8,427 nt of DNA from an uncultured Lentisphaeria bacterium (GCA_949298665.1 CASFXO010000258.1:1-8427); one strand, 5' to 3'. Counted from the stretch's first letter, positions 1-6,335 are shown. Notes: generated by a model not told the origin, from the sequence alone. A program made the numbers and translations.

Positions 1-293
1 TCCGGTACATTTGCAAATAAAAACAGAAAAAAACGCGTCAGATCATATCCGCTTCCGGCACCCGTCCCTTGCGCTGGACAATCCGGTTCTGCTCGTCCAG
101 TACGATCACCTTCGGCACGATTCGCGCCGCCTCCTCCTCTGAACAAAGTGAGAAGGCCATGATCGTCACCACGTCCCCTTTTTTGCCTTTCAGCGCCGCC
201 GGTCCGTTCAGGCAAAACGCCCCTTCGCCCGGCCGACCGGGAATCGCGTAGGTTTCCAGCCGTTCGCCGTTGGTCCGGTTCACCACCAGAATC
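1..293. repeat. Left copy of tandem duplication (panD 3' end and flank), truncated by window edge
   Basis: These 293 bases align without gaps to 618-910 at a fixed offset of 617. I counted 17 mismatches (about 94% identity): 6 in the 37 bases outside the reading frame and 11 in the panD-derived coding part. Similarity stops sharply after 293, where the pilin leader begins on this side and the middle of panD continues on the other. The left end is not reached inside the window, so the copy probably continues. A simple tandem duplication of the unit 294-910 predicts exactly this offset and this junction. Confidence 0.9.
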
Positions 294-352
294 ACGTACT
301 CCACGACCGCCTGCCCTTTCTGGCGCCGACGCATTGACTTACGCTTCAACAT
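38..352 (-). CDS. Chimeric ORF: Flp/TadE-type prepilin leader fused in frame to C-terminal part of PanD
   Basis: This is a 104-residue ORF. Residues 1-20 form a basic leader followed by G13 and then QAVVEY, with Glu and Tyr at mature positions 5 and 6, the hallmark of class III (Flp/TadE) prepilins cut by a TadV-type peptidase. From residues 21-24 (ILVV) onward it follows PanD residues 44-127, with only two substitutions (Val for Glu, Gln for His). It lacks PanD Lys9 and the Gly24-Ser25 self-cleavage site, so it cannot form the pyruvoyl cofactor. It keeps the counterparts of Arg54, Thr57, Tyr58 and Asn72. The hydrophobic stretch after the leader is only about ten residues, too short for a normal pilin helix. 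A good Shine-Dalgarno (GGAGGG, 7 bases before ATG) precedes it, 53 bp after the small pilin gene. Translation is plausible, but a function is not evident. It is best read as a by-product of tandem duplication. An automated pipeline may mislabel it aspartate decarboxylase. Confidence 0.6.
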   Translation of the reverse strand: MLKRKSMRRRQKGQAVVEYVILVVNRTNGERLETYAIPGRPGEGAFCLNGPAALKGKKGDVVTIMAFSLCSEEEAARIVPKVIVLDEQNRIVQRKGRVPEADMI

Positions 353-405
353 GTTCCAACCCTCCGGTCCGTTCGGAGCACTCTCCGGCTCCGGTTGTGA
401 TCGTT

Positions 406-582
406 TTATGGATACTCAATACTGATCAAATTCACCAGCCGCCCGCCGTACAGCGAAAAAAAGAAAACCAGCGACAGCAGCACCACCGCCACCAGCGACA
501 GCATGACCAGCGCAATGGCATATTCGCTCATGATCTGGCCATCGCAGCGTTTCCATTTCGTTTTACGTCCGGCAACATCCAT
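406..582 (-). CDS. Small Flp/TadE-like prepilin (58 aa)
   Basis: ATG at 582, TAA at 408-406, 58 residues. A short basic N-terminus (RKTKWKR) leads to G15, followed by QIMSEYA, which gives Glu5 and Tyr6 of the mature chain as in the Flp family of type IVb pilins. Residues 21-43 are one continuous hydrophobic helix rich in Leu, Val and Phe. The chain then ends with a short tail (LYGGRLVNLISIEYP). Members of this family are cleaved after the Gly by a TadV-type prepilin peptidase and assembled at the inner membrane by the Tad machinery; the partners are not in this window. GGAG lies 7 bases before the ATG. The alternative ATG at 578 hits a stop after 16 codons, so 582 is the start. It lies 72 bp after panD, and the next ORF also begins with a prepilin leader, which suggests a pilin cluster continuing to the left. 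The exact subfamily (Flp or TadE) is uncertain. Confidence 0.72.
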   Translation of the reverse strand: MDVAGRKTKWKRCDGQIMSEYAIALVMLSLVAVVLLSLVFFFSLYGGRLVNLISIEYP

Positions 583-604
583 TATAACGCTCCGTCACGC
601 TCAT

Positions 605-633
605 ATATTATTGCGATTCCGGCACATTTGCAA
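605..633 (-). promoter_or_regulatory. Possible promoter of the small pilin gene
   Basis: On the minus strand TTGCAA (633-628) is separated by 17 bases from TAATAT (610-605), about 22 bases before the ATG at 582. Each hexamer matches the sigma-70 consensus at 4 of 6 positions. Transcription from panD could equally read through. The T-rich stretch just after the panD stop has no clear hairpin before it. Confidence 0.3.
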
Positions 634-910
634 GCGAAAACGGAAAAAAACACGTCAGATCATATCCGCTTCCGGCACCCGCCCCTTGCGCTGAACAATC
701 CGGTTGTGCTCATCCAGCACGATCACTTTCGGCTCGATCCGCGCCGCCTCCTCCTCCGAACAAAGGGAGAAGGCCATGATCGTCACCACGTCCCCTTTTT
801 TGCCTTTCAGCGCCGCCGGTCCGTTCAGGCAGAACGCCCCTTCGCCCGGCCGACCGGGAATCGCGTAGGTTTCCAGCCGTTCGCCGTTGGTCCGGTTCAC
901 CACCAGAATC
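618..910. repeat. Right copy of tandem duplication (within intact panD and its 3' flank)
   Basis: Partner of bases 1-293 at offset 617. It covers PanD codons from about 43 to the stop plus 37 bases of downstream flank. Mismatches fall unevenly: none in the 53 bases next to the junction, 1 in the next 60, then 3, 7 and 6 in successive blocks away from it. Of 11 coding differences, 9 are synonymous. Confidence 0.9.
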
Positions 911-1038
911 TTCTCGTACGGCAGGATGCCCGCCTCTCTGAGATAGCGGACATCAATCTCCATACTGCCTTCGTATTCCAGATCGCAGCGGGTCAGGCGC
1001 GCGGTATGGATTTTTCCGCTCAACATCTGCTTTTGCAT
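655..1038 (-). CDS. panD: Aspartate 1-decarboxylase (PanD proenzyme)
   Basis: PanD decarboxylates L-aspartate to beta-alanine, the precursor of pantothenate and coenzyme A, in the cytoplasm. The 127-residue product matches the usual length (about 126). Starting at the ATG at 1038 (MQKQMLSGK) puts the landmarks at their standard numbers: Lys9, the Gly24-Ser25 self-cleavage pair in YEGS (Ser25 becomes the pyruvoyl group), Arg54, Thr57, Tyr58 and Asn72. This numbering and a GGGAAG Shine-Dalgarno just upstream favour this start over the longer in-frame extension to 1149. Residue 47 is Val where the E. coli enzyme has Trp. The gene is divergent from metG, and a small pilin gene lies 72 bp downstream. 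Its 3' two thirds are duplicated in the chimeric ORF at 38-352. No panB or panC is visible here. Confidence 0.96.
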   Translation of the reverse strand: MQKQMLSGKIHTARLTRCDLEYEGSMEIDVRYLREAGILPYEKILVVNRTNGERLETYAIPGRPGEGAFCLNGPAALKGKKGDVVTIMAFSLCSEEEAARIEPKVIVLDEHNRIVQRKGRVPEADMI

Positions 1039-1120
1039 CAGTCTTCCCATCATTGTGCGGCGCGCAACGGAAAAAAACGGGAAGAGGACGCGCCGGAAAT
1101 TGCTCCCGTTCCCGTCTGAT

Positions 1121-1149
1121 AATATACCGCGTTTTCCGGAAAATACCAA
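1121..1149 (-). promoter_or_regulatory. Predicted sigma-70-like promoter of panD
   Basis: Minus-strand TTGGTA (1149-1144), 17-base spacer, TATATT (1126-1121): 4/6 and 5/6 matches to consensus with ideal spacing. The implied leader to the start at 1038 is about 75 bases. This also argues that the in-frame extension upstream to 1149 is not coding, because the promoter lies inside it. Confidence 0.45.
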
Positions 1150-1169
1150 ACGTATTCGCTCCGGGAAAT

Positions 1170-1198
1170 TTGCAAACCTTCCGCTTTGATGGTAAATT
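1170..1198 (+). promoter_or_regulatory. Possible promoter of metG
   Basis: TTGCAA (1170-1175), 17-base spacer, TAAATT (1193-1198), each 4/6 to consensus, about 50 bases before the metG ATG. The -35 hexamer lies in an 8-bp palindrome (TTTGCAAA). Matches are modest. No T-box or S-box leader structure was recognised in the short leader. Confidence 0.3.
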
Positions 1199-1247
1199 GT
1201 CCGCGAACAGTTTGAATGAATCTTCTAACCCGGGGAACCAGCTTTCG

Positions 1248-3200
1248 ATGAATCAGAATCATTTTTACGTTACCACTCCGATCTACTACGTCAACGACAA
1301 ACCGCACATCGGCCATGCCTATACCACCATTCTGGCCGATGTTCTGGCCCGGTATTACCGTTCGCTGGACGTGCCCACGTTCTTCCTCACCGGTACCGAT
1401 GAGCACGGACAGAAGGTCCAGAAGGCCGCCGAGGCCCGCCGGATGGCTCCCCAGGCGCACTGCGACGAAACCGTGGTGCGCTTCCGGGAATTGTGGCGGA
1501 AGCTCGGCATCACCAACGACAAATTCATCCGCACCACCGACGCCGCGCACAAGGCGGTCGTGCAGGAGGTGCTGCAGGACCTCTACGACCGGGGTGAAAT
1601 CTACAAGGCGGAATACACCGGATGGTACTGCGTCGGCGACGAACGCTTCTTCACCGAAAAAGACCTCGTGGACGGCAAGTGCCCGGAATGCGGCCGGGAG
1701 GTCTCCGAAATCGTCGAATCCAACTACTTCTTCCGCATGAGCAAATACCAGCAGTGGCTGATCGACTACATCGAAACGCATCCGGACTTCATCCAGCCGG
1801 CGTTCCGCGCCAACGAAACGCTCGGATTCCTGCGCAAGGAACTCTCCGACCTCTGCATCAGCCGTCCGAAATCCCGTCTCTCCTGGGGCATCGAGCTGCC
1901 CTTCGACCGGGATTACGTCTGCTACGTCTGGTTCGACGCGCTGCTCAACTACGTCTCCGGCGTCGGCTACCGCCGCGATCCGGCCATGTTCGAACAATGG
2001 TGGCCGGCCTCCTATCACCTGATCGGCAAGGACATTCTGACCACCCACAGCGTCTACTGGCCGACCATGCTCAAGGCGATGAATCTGCCGCTGCCCCGGA
2101 CCATTTTCGCCCACGGCTGGTGGCTGACCGGCAACACCAAAATGAGCAAATCCCTCGGCAACGTCGTCAACCCCATGGAGATGGTCGAAAAATACGGCGT
2201 CGACGCCTTCCGCTACTTCCTGCTCGCCGAAATGGCCCCGGGCCAGGACGCCTCGTTCACCGAAGAAGCATTCATCGCCCGTTACAACAGCGATCTGGCC
2301 AACGATCTGGGCAACCTGCTCAGCCGGGTGTTGAAAATGACCCTCCGCCATCAGCAGGGCGTGATTCCCCCGGCGGGCCTCCTGCAGGAAGAAGACCGGG
2401 AACTGCTGCAAACCGTCTCCGCCGCGGTCGGCGCCATGGAACAGGCGCTGCACGCCATGAAGTGCGACCAGGGACTGGCCGCCGTCCTGAACGCGGTCCG
2501 CGCCGGAAACCGTTATCTCGAAAAAACCGCGCCGTGGACGCTCGCCAAACGCGGCGATACCGAACGACTTCAAACGGTGCTTCACACTGCGGCGGAAGCC
2601 CTGCGGCAGATCGCCATCCTGCTGCTGCCGGTCATGCCCGGCAAAATGACCGCGCTCGGCGAAGCGCTCGGCTTCGATGCGGAAGATTTCGCCGCACAGC
2701 GCATTGCCGAACTGCGACAGGACGGGGATTTCGTTTCCGGCCGGACCATGCGCGATACCGACGGACTTTTTCCGCGTATTCAGACCGGGGAGAAAGCGCC
2801 GCAACCGGCATCCCCGGCTCCCGCCCCGAAAGCGGCTCCGAAAGCGGCCCCGAAAGCGACGCTCCCCGGTGTGGCCGACCTGATCACCATCGACGACTTC
2901 TTCAAGACGCAGCTGCGCACCGCGGAAATCCTCTCCGCCGAAAAAATCGACGGTGCGGACAAACTCCTGAAGTTGAAGATCCGCATGGGCGACGAAGAAC
3001 GTCAACTGGTCGCGGGCATCGCCCGGTATTACGCGCCGGAAGCGGTGATCGGGAAACACATCGTCGTCGTCGCCAACCTGAAACCGGCGAAAATCCGCGG
3101 CATCGAGTCGCAGGGCATGCTGCTGGCCGCCAAAATCGGCCAGGAACTGAAGCTGATCACCGTCGACGGGGAGATCGCTTCGGGCGCCAGCGTCGGTTAA
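1248..3200 (+). CDS. metG: Methionine--tRNA ligase (MetRS) with C-terminal tRNA-binding domain
   Basis: This cytoplasmic class I synthetase charges tRNA-Met. The 650-residue protein has the HIGH signature as HIGH at 20-23 inside a PHIGHAY context, and the signature loop KMSKS at 298-302. A zinc-knuckle-like insertion carries Cys128, Cys145 and Cys148, with Asp131 where a fourth Cys is often found. An anticodon-binding helical domain follows (about 360-500), then an Ala/Pro/Lys linker (about 516-542) with three PKAA/PKAT units, and a C-terminal EMAP/Trbp111-like OB fold (545-650) that aids tRNA binding and dimerisation in this family. The ATG at 1248 is chosen because the family N-terminus (NHFYVTTPIYYVN) starts right there; the 65-codon upstream extension overlaps the panD promoter region. 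The Shine-Dalgarno (GGGGAA) is weak and about ten bases from the ATG. An HNH gene follows after 10 bp. Confidence 0.97.
   Translation: MNQNHFYVTTPIYYVNDKPHIGHAYTTILADVLARYYRSLDVPTFFLTGTDEHGQKVQKAAEARRMAPQAHCDETVVRFRELWRKLGITNDKFIRTTDAAHKAVVQEVLQDLYDRGEIYKAEYTGWYCVGDERFFTEKDLVDGKCPECGREVSEIVESNYFFRMSKYQQWLIDYIETHPDFIQPAFRANETLGFLRKELSDLCISRPKSRLSWGIELPFDRDYVCYVWFDALLNYVSGVGYRRDPAMFEQWWPASYHLIGKDILTTHSVYWPTMLKAMNLPLPRTIFAHGWWLTGNTKMSKSLGNVVNPMEMVEKYGVDAFRYFLLAEMAPGQDASFTEEAFIARYNSDLANDLGNLLSRVLKMTLRHQQGVIPPAGLLQEEDRELLQTVSAAVGAMEQALHAMKCDQGLAAVLNAVRAGNRYLEKTAPWTLAKRGDTERLQTVLHTAAEALRQIAILLLPVMPGKMTALGEALGFDAEDFAAQRIAELRQDGDFVSGRTMRDTDGLFPRIQTGEKAPQPASPAPAPKAAPKAAPKATLPGVADLITIDDFFKTQLRTAEILSAEKIDGADKLLKLKIRMGDEERQLVAGIARYYAPEAVIGKHIVVVANLKPAKIRGIESQGMLLAAKIGQELKLITVDGEIASGASVG
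2826..2861 (+). repeat. 12-bp x 3 in-frame repeat in the metG linker
   Basis: Three near-identical 12-base units (ccgaaagcggct, ccgaaagcggcc, ccgaaagcgacg) encode PKAA-PKAA-PKAT at residues 527-538, in the flexible linker before the tRNA-binding domain. The period is a multiple of three, so copy-number change by slippage would only lengthen or shorten the linker. Confidence 0.85.
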
Positions 3201-3210
3201 GGACGGCTCC

Positions 3211-3543
3211 ATGGACGACTGGATCGAAATCGACCGCGATGAACGTCACATCCGGCGTGAGCGCGCCAGAGCGCGGGAACTGCGCCGGACGCCGTATTTT
3301 CAGGAGAAATTCCGGCAGGGCATCTGTTATTACTGCAAGCGGAAATTTCCGGAAGAAGAGCTGACGCTGGACCACATCGTTCCGGTCGCCCGCGGCGGCC
3401 GCAGCACCCGCGGCAATCTCGTGGTCTGCTGCCGCGCCTGCAATCAGGCGAAAAAATACCTGACGCCCGCCGAAATGCTGTTGCGTGAACTCGCTTCCGA
3501 CCATCAGCCGGAAACGACCGACCCGGAAACGACGGAAAACTGA
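3211..3543 (+). CDS. Small HNH endonuclease family protein
   Basis: The protein has 110 residues. A charged Arg/Glu-rich N-terminus (about 1-30) is followed by a compact HNH fold: Cys39 and Cys42 (CYYC), the core LTLDHIVP with Asp54-His55, Asn69 in RGNLVV, then Cys74 and Cys77 in CRACN with Asn78. The two CxxC pairs would hold a structural zinc, and the His-Asn pattern is the metal-dependent DNA-cleaving site of McrA-like HNH proteins. The C-terminus (95-110) is acidic and probably disordered. The ATG at 3211 lies 10 bp after the metG stop, with AAGGA 8 bases upstream, so it is probably co-transcribed with metG. Stand-alone proteins of this size occur in many bacteria and their cellular role is mostly unknown. 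No intron, toxin-antitoxin partner or restriction partner is visible beside it. Confidence 0.9.
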   Translation: MDDWIEIDRDERHIRRERARARELRRTPYFQEKFRQGICYYCKRKFPEEELTLDHIVPVARGGRSTRGNLVVCCRACNQAKKYLTPAEMLLRELASDHQPETTDPETTEN

Positions 3544-3605
3544 GCCGGAACTCCAGCAGCTCCCCCCTTTCTTCCGGACCGGCGGACGAATCCCGGGCGA
3601 CAGCG

Positions 3606-3652
3606 GCGGCGCCGGTCTGCCGACGGAGCCGGAACGCAGGCGCCGCGGTTTT
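3606..3652 (+). terminator. Possible rho-independent terminator after the metG-HNH unit
   Basis: Perfect 8-bp inverted repeat: GCGGCGCC (3606-3613) and GGCGCCGC (3639-3646), loop of 25 bases, then GG and TTTT (3649-3652). It lies in the 120-bp convergent gap between the HNH gene and the URO-D gene. The long loop and short T run make this a weak candidate. No comparable signal for the opposite strand was seen. Confidence 0.35.
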
Positions 3653-3663
3653 GAACCATCGGC

Positions 3664-4842
3664 TCAGCCGTTCAGACGCCAGGAAGCGGCCGTTTCCAGG
3701 AAGGCCTGAACGTTTTCCAGCGGCGTCCCCGCGAGAATGGTGTTGCTGCAGCCGAAGAAATGCCGGGTGTTCCCGCCCCCCTGAAGCACTTCCTGCGCAT
3801 GCCGGCGCACCGTTTCGACCGTTCCCCGGCAGAGCACGTCTCCTGCGACATTTCCCCACAGCACCAGTTCCGGATACCGGCGGCGCAGTTCGGCGGAGGT
3901 CATCGTCGCCAGGAAGTCGATTTCCCCGTATCCGGGGATCCCCGCATCCACGAAAAGATCGTCGGCAATGTCCCAGACCTTGCCGTCACTGCGCCACATG
4001 TAGTGCACGCCGCGTTCGCGGCTGTAGCGCGTGAACGCCTTCAACCGCGGCAGCATCAGCTCCCGGAAAAGCTCCGGCGAATACATGGTCCCGTTGTTGT
4101 CGGCCATGTCTCCGCCCCCCAGCACCACCGCAATGCCGCGCTCGACCGCGGCATCCACCGCCGCTTTGGCGATTTCCAGCTGGCAGTCGAGCAGATCGGC
4201 CACCGCGCCCGGCTCCAGCAGACAGGCCATCAGCGCCGCCTCGGTCACTCCGACGGAAAAACCGCCGCCGACCCCCAGCACCAGAAATTCATCTCCGACG
4301 CGTTTCTGCATCGCCTCCTCCCAGCAGCCGAAGGTGCGCCGGGTCGCTTCCACGTTTTTCTCCAGTGCGGCGGCGGCCTGCCGGGCCCGTTCCGGCCAGT
4401 CCTCGGGTTCCACCGGCGGAGCATTGGTTTCGATCACGCCGAAATTACCGGACGCCGGATCGTAATTCCACTTCTCCCAGATCCCGTCCGGATCCCCGTA
4501 AAGGAAGGTATTCTCATCGAGTTTCTTCGTCGGTTTGCGGGCCATCCGCCAGCCGTGACGGATCACGTCGGATTGCATCAACCGCGCCAGCGCCAGCAGA
4601 TCCTCGTCCACCGCCGCTTCGAAATCGGCAAAGGCCTGCTCGCCCTTCAACAGCGCTTCCGCCTCGGCCCGCCACAGCGACCCGGTCCCGGTGTGCACGG
4701 GACGCCCCAGCATCCGGGAAGCGGTTTCGCACGCCACGGTCGGCGTGTAATTCGGCAACCGGTCCAGCGGCTTTCCGGCGATGGCGGCCAGACTGCGGCT
4801 CCGTCCGGTGAACCGCGCCGATTCCTGCGATGTTGGATCCAT
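3664..4842 (-). CDS. Uroporphyrinogen decarboxylase (URO-D) family protein, methyltransferase-like
   Basis: This 392-residue protein looks like the URO-D superfamily (TIM barrel), which includes HemE and the cobalamin/corrinoid methyltransferases of the MtaA/CmuA type. Landmarks: a LGGGDMADNNG turn at 241-251 followed by the family element YSPELFRELMLPRLKAF (254-270), YMWRSDGKV at 281-289 (usually H-S-C/D-G), a GYGEIDF strand (304-310), the GNVAGDVL strand (330-337) with RGTVETV (339-345), and GCSNTI (364-369) near the C-terminus. It lacks the N-terminal arginine-rich substrate loop expected of true HemE, so haem synthesis is unlikely. A methyl-transfer role is an inference and the substrate is unknown. 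The start at 4842 is fixed by AGGAGG nine bases upstream. It lies 151 bp after mnmE on the same strand, with a promoter-like element between. No corrinoid-binding protein is in the window. Confidence 0.82.
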   Translation of the reverse strand: MDPTSQESARFTGRSRSLAAIAGKPLDRLPNYTPTVACETASRMLGRPVHTGTGSLWRAEAEALLKGEQAFADFEAAVDEDLLALARLMQSDVIRHGWRMARKPTKKLDENTFLYGDPDGIWEKWNYDPASGNFGVIETNAPPVEPEDWPERARQAAAALEKNVEATRRTFGCWEEAMQKRVGDEFLVLGVGGGFSVGVTEAALMACLLEPGAVADLLDCQLEIAKAAVDAAVERGIAVVLGGGDMADNNGTMYSPELFRELMLPRLKAFTRYSRERGVHYMWRSDGKVWDIADDLFVDAGIPGYGEIDFLATMTSAELRRRYPELVLWGNVAGDVLCRGTVETVRRHAQEVLQGGGNTRHFFGCSNTILAGTPLENVQAFLETAASWRLNG

Positions 4843-4888
4843 GAACCATTTCCTCCTGTTTCAAACGAATTTCGGTGCCCTGCTCTTA

Positions 4889-4917
4889 ATAATAGCGGCA
4901 ATTTTCGGAAATGTCTT
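4889..4917 (-). promoter_or_regulatory. Predicted promoter of the URO-D family gene
   Basis: Minus-strand AAGACA (4917-4912), 17-base spacer, TATTAT (4894-4889): 4/6 and 5/6 consensus matches. It sits in the AT-richer 151-bp gap after mnmE, giving a leader of about 40 bases. It suggests the gene can be expressed separately from mnmE. Confidence 0.4.
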
Positions 4918-4993
4918 CCCGCATATTGACTTTTCTTGCCGTATTTTGAAGAAAACGGCTCCAGACGGGGACAATGTCATAATTTTGCTACAG

Positions 4994-6319
4994 TTATTTT
5001 CCGATGCAGAAGCGGCTGAAGATGTTTTCCAGCACATCGGGATCCGTCGTCTCCCCGGTAATCCGGCCGATCGCTTCGATGGCCGTGCGCAGCGGAATGG
5101 CCGCCAGCTCCCACGCACCGGCTTCGATCAGCCTGACCGCTTCCGGCAGCACCGCGGACGCCCGGCGCAGCTGCTCCTGATGCCGGGCATTGACCGCGAT
5201 TTCCGGCTCCCGCCAGTCTTTCTCCTGCCAGACCATGGCGGCGAACGCATCGGCCAGTTCCTCCAGCCCCGCGCCGGTCACGGCGGAAATCCGCACCGTC
5301 GGAAACGCCACCTGCGGCAGCACCGCCTCCGATGCGACGTCCATTTTATTCCAGACCGCCACCGTGCACGGCGGCGCGGCGGCGGCCAGCTCCGTCGCCT
5401 CCGCCCGCGGGTCGGCGGCGGCGTCCAGCACCCAGAACACCACCTCCGCGGTGCGCAGCGACTCCCGGCTCCGCGCCATGCCGATCCGTTCGATGACGTC
5501 GCCTCCTTCGCGCAGGCCGGCGGTGTCGATCAGCCGCACCGGAATGCCGCGGATCTCGGTCCGCTCCTCCAGCGTGTCCCGGGTGGTCCCCGCAATATCG
5601 GTGACGATCGCCCGTTCGTAACCGAGCAGCCGGTTGAGCAGGCTGGATTTCCCCGCATTCGGCCGTCCGGCGATCACCAGTCGGACGCCTTCCCGCAGCA
5701 AGGTTCCCGCGCGACCGCTCTGCGTCAGGGTTTCCAGCCGGGCCAGTACCGGCTCCAGCCGGGCGGACAGGGCATCGTTCCAGTCCAGCTCCTCGTCCGG
5801 GAAATCCAGATGGGATTCGCATTCGGCCAGAATCTCCACCAGTTCGCCGCGCAGCCGCCCCAGCTCTTCGCTGAGCGCCCCGGCCAGCTGGCGCTCCGCC
5901 AGATGCAATGCCATGTCGCTCTGCGCCGCCACCAAATCCCCGACCGCCTCGGCCTGTACCAGGTCGATTTTGCCGTTCACAAATGCCCGGAAGGTGAATT
6001 CTCCCGGTTCCGCCATCCGACAGCCCGCCTCCCGGACCGCCGTGAGCACGGCATGCGCCGCCCGGGCGCCGCCGTGGCAATGCAGTTCCGCCACATCATC
6101 CCCGGTGTAACTGTGCGGTCCCGGCATGAAAACCCCGAGCACCTGATCGCCGCCGACCCGGCCGAGCACCATGCGCCGGGGGCATTCCGGCCCGGGTGGC
6201 GTTCCCCCCTGCCAGACCTTCCGGAGCGTCGCCCAGGCTTCGGGCCCGGCGATGCGGATCACCGCAATCGCGCCTCCGATCGCCGTGGCCGGCGCGCAGA
6301 TGGTGTCGGCGGTATTCAT
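4994..6319 (-). CDS. mnmE: tRNA uridine-5-carboxymethylaminomethyl modification GTPase MnmE (TrmE)
   Basis: With MnmG, MnmE installs the (carboxymethyl)aminomethyl group on U34 of several tRNAs, using a folate one-carbon unit, in the cytoplasm. The 441-residue protein is complete. An N-terminal tetrahydrofolate-binding domain (1-115) contains DTICAPATA and the PGEFTFRAFVNGKIDL block (105-120). A helical domain is split around the G domain. The G domain has G1 GRPNAGKSS (218-226), G2 TTRD (245-248), G3 DTAG (265-268), G4 NKMD (324-327) and SAVTG (345-349). The C-terminal FCIGK (437-441) carries the catalytic Cys438. ATG at 6319 follows GGGAAGG. The gene starts 16 bp after the oxidoreductase stop, so the two are probably one transcript, although they have no known functional link. 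mnmG is not in the window. Confidence 0.97.
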   Translation of the reverse strand: MNTADTICAPATAIGGAIAVIRIAGPEAWATLRKVWQGGTPPGPECPRRMVLGRVGGDQVLGVFMPGPHSYTGDDVAELHCHGGARAAHAVLTAVREAGCRMAEPGEFTFRAFVNGKIDLVQAEAVGDLVAAQSDMALHLAERQLAGALSEELGRLRGELVEILAECESHLDFPDEELDWNDALSARLEPVLARLETLTQSGRAGTLLREGVRLVIAGRPNAGKSSLLNRLLGYERAIVTDIAGTTRDTLEERTEIRGIPVRLIDTAGLREGGDVIERIGMARSRESLRTAEVVFWVLDAAADPRAEATELAAAAPPCTVAVWNKMDVASEAVLPQVAFPTVRISAVTGAGLEELADAFAAMVWQEKDWREPEIAVNARHQEQLRRASAVLPEAVRLIEAGAWELAAIPLRTAIEAIGRITGETTDPDVLENIFSRFCIGK

Positions 6320-6335
6320 CGTCCTTCCCGCCGGA

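Noticed and set aside
9..18. ATTTGCAAAT palindrome, with similar TTTGCAA at 627-633 and TTTGCAAA at 1169-1176, as a shared operator
   Set aside because: Two of the three are copies made by the duplication, so they are not independent. The core is short and the site simply overlaps the proposed -35 boxes.
374..387. Short hairpin (CGGAG/CTCCG, 4-base loop) between the small pilin and the chimera
   Set aside because: A five-base stem is too short and lacks a T run, so it is neither a terminator nor a convincing regulatory structure.
1039..1149. N-terminal extension of panD by 37 codons
   Set aside because: The family N-terminus and the Gly24-Ser25 numbering start at 1038, a ribosome site lies just before it, and the predicted promoter falls inside the extension.
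1050..3212. 720-residue open frame on the minus strand across metG
   Set aside because: It lies antisense to a complete metG with all synthetase motifs. Its composition (runs of Asp/Gly/Arg/Phe/Gln) is typical of the complement of a GC-rich gene, and no domain is recognisable.
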